From Maricaulis salignorans (GTDB taxonomy: Bacteria; Pseudomonadota; Alphaproteobacteria; Caulobacterales; Aquidulcibacteraceae): a stretch of DNA of 64,000 bases. The notes below the pieces were generated by a model, which worked only from the letters and a program-made list of their open reading frames with translations, was not told the origin of the DNA and ran no database searches. Location of the stretch: the NCBI GenBank assembly GCA_945891505.1, contig CAMDDL010000005.1, forward strand, positions 1-64,000, given 5' to 3'. This document shows positions 58,083 through 64,000 of the stretch, one piece after another. Position 1 is the stretch's first letter, and the number at the start of each line of letters is the position of its first letter. The position numbers and the translations under genes were made by a program.

Positions 58083-58745
58083 ATGAAAGCTGCCGTCATC
58101 ATCTACCCCGGATCGAATTGTGACCGCGATTGCAAAGTCGCTTTGGAGCGCTCAGTTGATGCGCAAGTCTCCATGGTTTGGCACAAGGAAACCAGCCTGC
58201 CAGCGGGCCAAGACTTGATCGTTTTGCCCGGCGGCTTTTCCTATGGCGACTATTTGCGCTGTGGTGCGATGGCTGCCCTGTCGCCTGTTACCCGCGCTGT
58301 GATGGATGCGGCAAAAGCAGGCGTGCCTGTCCTAGGCATTTGCAACGGCTTCCAAGTCTTGTGCGAAACAGGCCTTCTACCCGGCGCTTTATTGCGCAAC
58401 GCCAGCCTGAAATATGTCTGCAAGCCGGTGGCGCTGGAAGTCACCAATGCCGCCACCCCCTTCACCCGCGCCTTTGGCAATCGCACAGATGCGGTCATGA
58501 CAGTTGGCAATGGCGAGGGTAATTATTTTGCCGAGGACGCGGTGCTCGACGAGCTTGAGCAAGAAAACCGTGTCGCCTTCCGTTACAAGGAAGAGATCAA
58601 TGGTTCCCTGCGTCGCATAGCTGGCATTGTGGACCCAACCGGGCGCATCCTTGGCATGATGCCCCACCCAGACCGTGCATTTGAAGCCGAACTGGGCAGC
58701 GCAGATGGTGCGCTCGTGTTCCAAAGCCTATTGGAAGCAGCCTAG
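58083..58745 (+). CDS. purQ: Phosphoribosylformylglycinamidine synthase, glutaminase subunit PurQ
   Basis: A 220-residue class I glutamine amidotransferase. The nucleophile Cys is in [12 protein letters not shown], the oxyanion part in [15 protein letters not shown], and the catalytic His and Glu in [15 protein letters not shown]. It supplies ammonia for the fourth step of purine synthesis with PurL and PurS, neither of which is in the window. The ATG follows the divergent DUF547 gene by about 120 bases. Confidence 0.95.
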   Translation: MKAAVIIYPGSNCDRDCKVALERSVDAQVSMVWHKETSLPAGQDLIVLPGGFSYGDYLRCGAMAALSPVTRAVMDAAKAGVPVLGICNGFQVLCETGLLPGALLRNASLKYVCKPVALEVTNAATPFTRAFGNRTDAVMTVGNGEGNYFAEDAVLDELEQENRVAFRYKEEINGSLRRIAGIVDPTGRILGMMPHPDRAFEAELGSADGALVFQSLLEAA

Positions 58746-58814
58746 CCTGCCATTGTTAGCCTGAAAATGACGGGCAGGGGTCGACACCAGCCGTTTTGCC
58801 ATTAAGTCACGGCC

Positions 58815-59162
58815 ATGGATTCACTTGCTTATAAGATTGAAACACGCGGTGCTTGGGCAAAGGCTCAGAGTGCTGGCGTCTATACCGGCTCTGCCCTCGA
58901 TGTAACCGATGGCTTCATTCATCTGTCCGCTTTGGATCAAGTGCGCGCGACGATGGCGATGTGGTTCAAAGACCAACCAGATTTGATCTTGGCCAAGATT
59001 GATCTGACCACTTTGGGCGAAACTGTGGTGTGGGAAGCCTCGCGCGGTGGCGCCTTGTTCCCCCACATCTATGGCCCCATTTCGATGTCTGCCGTCCGGG
59101 AAGTGATCGACTTGCCGCTGCTGGCTGACGGCAGCCACGATTTGCCGGTGAGCTTCCCATGA
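58815..59162 (+). CDS. DUF952 family protein
   Basis: A 115-residue cytosolic protein of DUF952, with the typical GFIHLSALDQVRATMAMWF near residue 33 and FPHIYGPISMSAVREVIDLPL near the C-terminus. The fold is related to RNA-binding or ADP-ribosyl-type small domains and no function is proven. The ATGA overlap with pyrD (59159-59162) shows translational coupling, a common arrangement in alphaproteobacteria. Confidence 0.88.
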   Translation: MDSLAYKIETRGAWAKAQSAGVYTGSALDVTDGFIHLSALDQVRATMAMWFKDQPDLILAKIDLTTLGETVVWEASRGGALFPHIYGPISMSAVREVIDLPLLADGSHDLPVSFP

Positions 59163-60166
59163 TCGACCTTTATGCCAAGGCCACTGAGGCATTACGCGCC
59201 TTACCGGCTGAGACCGCCCATCAAGTCACCATTGCTGGCCTGAAGACAGGCATTGGCCCAAAGGCCAAGCCAGACCGTCCTGAAGACTCCGTGCAACTGG
59301 CTGGCCTCACCTTGCCCAATCGGATCGGGCTTGCTGCTGGTTTTGATAAGAATGCCGAAGTGCCAGACGCGATGTTAGCGGCAGGCTTTGGCTTTGTCGA
59401 ATGCGGCACCGTCACGCCGCGCCCGCAGGCAGGCAATCCTAAGCCGCGTTTATTCCGCTTGGTCGAGGATCAAGCCGTCATCAACCGGATGGGCTTTAAT
59501 AATGACGGCCTGATGCACTTTGTGAACCGCTTGCGTGCCCGCGCGCATCGGCCGGGTATAGTTGGCGCGAACATCGGTGCCAATAAGGACAGCGAAGACC
59601 GTATCGCGGATTATTGCGAAGGCTTGCGGCGCGTTTGGCTGCATGCTTCCTACATCACGATCAATATCTCCTCGCCCAACACACCGGGCCTGCGCGCGCT
59701 CCAAACCCGCGCCGCACTGGAAGATTTGTTGGGCCAAGTCATGGTGCTGGCAGAGGCGCAAACCCGCGCCCACGGCCGTCGCCCCGTCTTCCTCAAAGTC
59801 GCCCCAGATTTGGACGAGGATGAAGTGCGCGCGATTGCAGAGACTGTGGTGGCGCAAAAAATTGACGCGTTGATTGTGTCCAACACCACGGTGGACCGCC
59901 CGGACTATCTGCAAGCCAAAGATAAGGGCGAACAAGGCGGCCTGTCAGGCAGACCCGTATTTGAAAAATCGACCCGCTTGCTCAAAGAGTTCAAGGGTGC
60001 ACTTGGCAATGCTATGCCCTTGATCGGCGTGGGCGGGGTGGCATCTGCCGAAGATGCGCAGGCCAAGTTTGAAGCGGGCGCTGATGCAATTCAGCTCTAT
60101 ACCGCTCTGGTCTTTGAAGGGCCGGGCCTTGTCCAAAAGATCAAGGACGGGCTGAGGGCAGGCTAA
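59159..60166 (+). CDS. pyrD: Dihydroorotate dehydrogenase, quinone-dependent (class 2)
   Basis: A 335-residue FMN enzyme that oxidises dihydroorotate to orotate in pyrimidine synthesis and passes electrons to quinone. The N-terminal helical part, which associates with the membrane, is followed by GLAAGFDKNAEVPD, VINRMGFNNDG, INISSPNTPGLR containing the catalytic Ser of class 2 enzymes, and LIGVGGVASAEDA with the FMN phosphate site. The ATG overlaps the DUF952 stop by 4 bases, and the histone-deacetylase-like gene starts 4 bases after its stop. Confidence 0.95.
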   Translation: MIDLYAKATEALRALPAETAHQVTIAGLKTGIGPKAKPDRPEDSVQLAGLTLPNRIGLAAGFDKNAEVPDAMLAAGFGFVECGTVTPRPQAGNPKPRLFRLVEDQAVINRMGFNNDGLMHFVNRLRARAHRPGIVGANIGANKDSEDRIADYCEGLRRVWLHASYITINISSPNTPGLRALQTRAALEDLLGQVMVLAEAQTRAHGRRPVFLKVAPDLDEDEVRAIAETVVAQKIDALIVSNTTVDRPDYLQAKDKGEQGGLSGRPVFEKSTRLLKEFKGALGNAMPLIGVGGVASAEDAQAKFEAGADAIQLYTALVFEGPGLVQKIKDGLRAG

Positions 60167-60170
60167 GCCT

Positions 60171-61079
60171 ATGCACCTCCTGCCCATCGTCCACCACCCT
60201 GACTACACCGCCGATACGCCAGACGGGCATCGCTTCCCGATGCAGAAGTTTGCGCGTCTGGCAGAGATATTGCGACAAGACGGCCTGGTACCACACGGCT
60301 TTGCAACGCCAGAGCCGATCGCGCGGGCAAACCTGATCCGCGCCCATACGCCCGCCTATGTCGATGCGGTTTTGGGCCGAACCCTCGACCCAGCGGCGGT
60401 GCGACGCATCGGCTTCAGCCTGACAGAACGCGTCGTCTTGCGTGCGCAACTGGCCACAGCAGGCACGCTTTTGGCGGCGCGCCTTGCGTTGCAGGAGGGC
60501 CTCGCGTGCAACAGTGCGGGCGGTAGCCATCATGCCCGGGCCGATCAAGGGGCTGGCTTTTGCGTCTTTAATGATGTGGCGGTCGCCGCCTCAGTTTTGC
60601 TAGCAGAAGGCGTTGTGAAACAGATTTTGGTGGTCGATTTAGATGTCCATCATGGCGATGGCACAGCCCTGATCTTTCGCGACGAACCACGCGTCTTTAC
60701 GCTTTCCATGCATTGCGACGACAATTGGCCGCTTGAAAAGCCGCCTTCCGATTTGGATGTCGCTCTGCCAAAGGGGACGGGGGATGCCGGCTATCTCGCC
60801 GCACTAGATGATTGTTTGCTTGCATTGTTGGATCAGGTTCGCCCAGAGTTAGTTTTCTATATTGCCGGCGTTGATCCGCATCAGGAAGATCGTTTGGGCA
60901 AGCTCGCTTTGACCGATCAAGGCCTCATGACCCGCGAACGACGCGTGATCGAAGCCGTGCGCGGGCGGGCTATTCCCTTGGTGGCGGTTCTGGGCGGCGG
61001 CTATGGCCACGATGTGGACGCGGTCGCCCGCCGCCACAGTTTTGTGTTTCACGCGGCGGCGGATTTTTTGGTGGGGTAA
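60171..61079 (+). CDS. Histone deacetylase-family (acetoin utilization/acetylpolyamine amidohydrolase-like) protein
   Basis: A 302-residue zinc-dependent deacetylase-fold protein. NSAGGSHHARADQGAGFCVFNDVAVA holds the paired catalytic His, and LVVDLDVHHGDGTALIF holds the zinc ligands Asp and His. FYIAGVDPHQEDRLG has the third zinc Asp. It probably removes acetyl groups from small amines or proteins. It lies 4 bases after pyrD and is probably co-transcribed. The end is convergent with the penicillin acylase gene, with 95 bases between. Confidence 0.9.
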   Translation: MHLLPIVHHPDYTADTPDGHRFPMQKFARLAEILRQDGLVPHGFATPEPIARANLIRAHTPAYVDAVLGRTLDPAAVRRIGFSLTERVVLRAQLATAGTLLAARLALQEGLACNSAGGSHHARADQGAGFCVFNDVAVAASVLLAEGVVKQILVVDLDVHHGDGTALIFRDEPRVFTLSMHCDDNWPLEKPPSDLDVALPKGTGDAGYLAALDDCLLALLDQVRPELVFYIAGVDPHQEDRLGKLALTDQGLMTRERRVIEAVRGRAIPLVAVLGGGYGHDVDAVARRHSFVFHAAADFLVG

Positions 61080-61174
61080 GTCAGCGCTCTCCCCTCGCCT
61101 TAGGGGGCTATGGGATTTGCGGAACTTGGTTTGATGTGGCGTGGAGAGCGAGTGTGTAGCCGCTGAGGATTGTC

Positions 61175-63493
61175 CTACCGAGCCGGCACCACCTTAATCA
61201 CGTGCTCCGCTTCCTGCAGAACCCGGGCGCGTGTCCAGACAAACGGCACATAGCGGCCGCTGGCCCAGAGCGGGAATAGGTCGCGATAATGGGGGCTCAA
61301 TGGATCGCCGGATTGGCCGGGATTGTTGATGACGACGCTATTGTCCCACGCCCCCACATCCATCACCAAGCGCACAGAGGGGCCAGCAGCGAATTTGTAA
61401 TCATTGGTCCAACTCGTTGCGTTCGGCGTGGAGTTGCTGCCGCCGATAGGAAGCGGACCGACGCGACGCTCCGCATCCCGGCCGGGGATGGGCAGGGCAG
61501 GTTTGAACTCAGCGATGTGTAAGGTACCCCAGCGCCATTGACGCGCATCTGGTCCCATCAGTCGTTCCGCTTCGGCCCAAGCCGCGCCGAGAGATTCAAG
61601 TAGGATTTCGCTGCGCACCTTGGCAGGATCCGGACCAAGTAAGGTCCCTGCCTCTAAGACAGGAATGACCGATGTAGAAGGCGGGCGGCCAAAATTGGCG
61701 CGGGATGCCTCTAGCACCAAATGCTTCACCGCACTCTCGCCCAGAAAGCGGCCAGCCCAGATCTCAAACAAAGCCGCACTTGCAGAGTCTGAGCCCAAAT
61801 AGTCATCCCAGCCAACCAAAAGCGACAGGGCCGAGACTTCAGCCGGGCTTCTGCCTTTGAGGTCTTTCAGCAAGCCCACCGTTCGGCGCGCAAAAGGCGA
61901 GGTCACATCATTTTGCAAAGCCATGGCATCGGTGATGCCGAACTTCGGCTTGGCGCGGATCACTTCTTGAATGCGGGCAGCCCTGCTGGCATCAGCCCAT
62001 TCTAAAGCCAAGAGATGGGGATAGCCTTCAGGCACATTCATTTCGTTCGCGGTCGCGATCCAGCCCTCTTTTGGATTATGTTTGAGCGGCATGAGCGCGG
62101 GATCAAGAAGGCCCGTCCAGCGATAGGTTTCGCCCGCTGGCACAGGCAGCAGGCCATCGCCTGCATTGCGCTTGGGGACAAATCCGCCCGGAGCCCAACC
62201 TATGTCGCCCTTCCGGTCGGCATAGAGCAAGTTTAAAGGCGGTGCGCCCCAATGGTTGCGCGCGACCAGAAACTCATCCCAAGAGCGCGCTTTGAAGGCC
62301 CAGGCCGCGTTGAAATAGGCAGAGCCGCCTGGCTGGCTCCAGGTCGTGCGCAGGGCGAAACTGCGCTGGGTCGCGGGGTCTTCATAGAGGATCGGCCCAT
62401 CCGCGCTGAACTTTAGCGTCACTTCTTGGGGCGCTTGGCTTTTGACCTCTATGGTTTCGCGGACCTCCCTAAGCGTGACCTTGGCGTCGTTGACGACCAA
62501 ATCTTGTTGATCAATCGCAAAGATCGTGATTGCCCAAGCGATTTCGCCATTATGGCCAAAGCTGATGCCCGGCAGCGCAGGCTCGCCCGCACCAGCCAGC
62601 TTTAGTTCGGGCGTATCAATGTGCGAGAGATAGCGCAGGTTAGGGATCGACTGCGCGCGATGGGGGTCATTCGCCAGAATAGGTCGACCGGTGGCGCTGC
62701 GTTCGGCCCCGATTACCCAATTGTTGGAGCCTTCTTGGCTTTCGGTGTCTCGGTTTGCCATCACCAAGACCTTGCCGTCAAACTTCACATCGCTGGTGCC
62801 GAGCGTAAAGGTCTCAAGGACGTTTTCTGGAATGCTACAGGTGTCGAGGCCATGTGGGATTTTGACGTCTGTTGCGGGCTCCAGCCTGCGCCGCAATGGT
62901 TCCAACTTCACATCCCCGCCACAGAGGGCGCGAGCACGAGCGACTTCACTTGTTAGGTTTGAAGCCAACGCATTAGAGCGAATGCGCACCACATCATCGG
63001 CCTGCCACCGCTCTGGTTTGGTCCCGGTTGCCACAAACTCGATGGGGAGTTTTTGTTGACCGCGCTCGGTTTCAGCGATGTAGGCATTGATGCCGGCAAC
63101 AAAGCCTTCGGTCCAATCCTTGGCATCTGCGGGATAGGCCTTCCATTCGGCCGCCATATCGCCACGATAAAGCAGGAGACGCGCAGCGCGATCTTGCGCC
63201 ACATAGGATGGCCCAAAGCTGGCGGCGAGGCGACCGAGGCCACGTTTGCGCCAAAGGTCGATCTGCCACAGCCGATCCCGCGCCACGGCATAGCCTTGAA
63301 GGTAAAACCCATCACGGGCAGTGGCCGCGTAAATATGGGGAATACCGGCGCGATCAATGATGATCTCACCGGCTTGAGAGAGGCCCGGCAAATTGCGCGA
63401 TTCTTGCGTCACGCTGGGTGCCAAGTTCTGCGCCTCCGCTTGGCCTGCGAACAAGAGGGTCAGCAAGATTGGCCGCATCATCCAAGACTTCAT
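61175..63493 (-). CDS. Penicillin acylase family protein (Ntn hydrolase)
   Basis: A 772-residue periplasmic precursor. The signal peptide ends LFAGQAEAQ. After an alpha chain the self-cleavage site is QEGSNNWVI, so Ser256 becomes the N-terminal nucleophile of the beta chain, and LANDPHR and FGHNGEIAWAITIF match the family. It hydrolyses an amide, such as acyl-homoserine lactones or beta-lactam side chains, but the substrate cannot be told from sequence. It lies 36 bases downstream of a truncated unknown gene on the same strand. Confidence 0.9.
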   Translation of the reverse strand: MKSWMMRPILLTLLFAGQAEAQNLAPSVTQESRNLPGLSQAGEIIIDRAGIPHIYAATARDGFYLQGYAVARDRLWQIDLWRKRGLGRLAASFGPSYVAQDRAARLLLYRGDMAAEWKAYPADAKDWTEGFVAGINAYIAETERGQQKLPIEFVATGTKPERWQADDVVRIRSNALASNLTSEVARARALCGGDVKLEPLRRRLEPATDVKIPHGLDTCSIPENVLETFTLGTSDVKFDGKVLVMANRDTESQEGSNNWVIGAERSATGRPILANDPHRAQSIPNLRYLSHIDTPELKLAGAGEPALPGISFGHNGEIAWAITIFAIDQQDLVVNDAKVTLREVRETIEVKSQAPQEVTLKFSADGPILYEDPATQRSFALRTTWSQPGGSAYFNAAWAFKARSWDEFLVARNHWGAPPLNLLYADRKGDIGWAPGGFVPKRNAGDGLLPVPAGETYRWTGLLDPALMPLKHNPKEGWIATANEMNVPEGYPHLLALEWADASRAARIQEVIRAKPKFGITDAMALQNDVTSPFARRTVGLLKDLKGRSPAEVSALSLLVGWDDYLGSDSASAALFEIWAGRFLGESAVKHLVLEASRANFGRPPSTSVIPVLEAGTLLGPDPAKVRSEILLESLGAAWAEAERLMGPDARQWRWGTLHIAEFKPALPIPGRDAERRVGPLPIGGSNSTPNATSWTNDYKFAAGPSVRLVMDVGAWDNSVVINNPGQSGDPLSPHYRDLFPLWASGRYVPFVWTRARVLQEAEHVIKVVPAR

Positions 63494-63529
63494 CGCACAC
63501 TCTCCGTTCCACTTAGGTACGCAGCCTAA

Positions 63530-64000
63530 TCATGGTCCGGTGAAAAGACCATCCGCCATCGGCTCAGTCAGTTTGAAGTCGCGCCAGACGATCTCATTCT
63601 GTTTGACGCCGTTGTAATACAGGCGGATGCGGCCGGGCTGAACCCATGACAGGCCGGGCTTTTGGTAGAAGTTGGAATAAATGCGCTCATGCCAGCCGCG
63701 CGGCGTGGCAAACCCAACGGAGAGAACCGCATAATCGGCGCGCGATATGCCAAACAATGTCTTCGCCCCGGTGGGGTCTGTCACTTCGATCCGGTAAACC
63801 GGTTGGCCATCGACCAGATCATCGGGCTGGCGGGTCAAGCTAAAGCCTTGATCCAGCGCAAAACGGATAACGCCAAAGCCAAAATTCTCTGCCCATTGCT
63901 TATCCGCAGCCGAAGGCGGTAAGACCCCGTCTGGCCCATAGGTTCGGCTGCCATCAAAGGCCAAGAAGGTCACGACCTTGCCATCGCGACGGCTCTCGAT
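63530..64000 (-). CDS. Unknown protein, C-terminal part (truncated by window edge)
   Basis: The frame stays open from the TGA at 63530 to the right edge, giving about 156 C-terminal residues; a GTG at 63973 is probably internal. The sequence includes DGKVVTFLAFDGSRTYGPDG, PVYRIEVTDPTGAKTLFGISRADY and GRIRLYYNGVKQNEIVWRDFKLTEPM, a repeated beta-strand pattern like a lipoprotein-carrier or substrate-binding beta-sheet domain. I do not recognise the family. It may be co-transcribed with the penicillin acylase gene 36 bases downstream. Confidence 0.55.
   Translation of the reverse strand: MESRRDGKVVTFLAFDGSRTYGPDGVLPPSAADKQWAENFGFGVIRFALDQGFSLTRQPDDLVDGQPVYRIEVTDPTGAKTLFGISRADYAVLSVGFATPRGWHERIYSNFYQKPGLSWVQPGRIRLYYNGVKQNEIVWRDFKLTEPMADGLFTGP

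Noticed and set aside
61081-61150. Bidirectional terminator between the convergent deacetylase and acylase genes
   Set aside because: CGCTCTCC and GGAGAGCG form 8-base arms, but they are about 50 bases apart and no T-tract is next to either arm.

Overview
The window looks like a stretch of an alphaproteobacterial chromosome, most likely from Caulobacterales or a close relative. This placement is inferred from gene content: two large TonB-dependent receptors of the kind abundant in Caulobacter and its relatives, a short Caulobacter-like flagellin of 274 residues, a sucrose locus with a flavin halogenase next to a TonB receptor, and exported sulfatases. No rRNA, CRISPR array, transposase, integrase or replication origin was seen. 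One tRNA-Arg (CCG) is present.

Region 1 (1-1027): the end of a serine hydrolase and a small P-loop kinase-like gene, in convergent overlap. Region 2 (1274-22711) is a phosphonate island. A TonB receptor and a strong terminator come first. A transport operon follows: phnD, a second phnD-like binding protein, two phnE permeases, phnC, a hexapeptide acyltransferase, phnN and a transglutaminase-like gene. A leftward set holds phnF, a first phnM, an EEP-family phosphodiesterase or nuclease and an ABC exporter. The divergent C-P lyase operon is phnG-H-I-J-K-L, a VOC protein, a second phnM and a DUF1045 (2H phosphoesterase-like) gene. Together these cover uptake, attack of ATP on the phosphonate, diphosphate removal, C-P cleavage and the PhnN step to PRPP. 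The classical cyclic phosphodiesterase PhnP is not visible; DUF1045 or the EEP protein could fill that step.

Region 3 (22708-26536): DUF1330 protein, haloalkane dehalogenase, glycerate 2-kinase and a zinc-type ROK fructokinase. Region 4 (26639-36092) is a sucrose regulon: TonB receptor, flavin-dependent halogenase, cytoplasmic GH68 sucrase, TPR plus 2OG-oxygenase protein, SUC-type MFS transporter and a LacI regulator. GCAAT-NN-ATTGC palindromes lie ahead of the receptor and the transporter, with a degenerate copy ahead of lacI.

Region 5 (36276-41492): a PhnA-like protein, flagellin with a structured leader, an unrecognised 367-residue protein, a lipoprotein, an intergenic repeat island, a gamma-glutamylcyclotransferase-like protein, tRNA-Arg and a DUF305 lipoprotein. 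Region 6 (41489-51941) is a sulfatase and detoxification-type cluster: phytase-like esterase, tandem HCCA-isomerase-like protein, lipoprotein formylglycine-generating enzyme, AtsA-like metallo-beta-lactamase-fold protein, two formylglycine sulfatases, a GST and an epoxide hydrolase. Region 7 (51909-64000) is mostly housekeeping: accA, a von Willebrand lipoprotein, a DUF547/TVP38/MerA-like trio, purQ, DUF952, pyrD, a histone deacetylase-family protein, a penicillin acylase and a truncated unknown gene.
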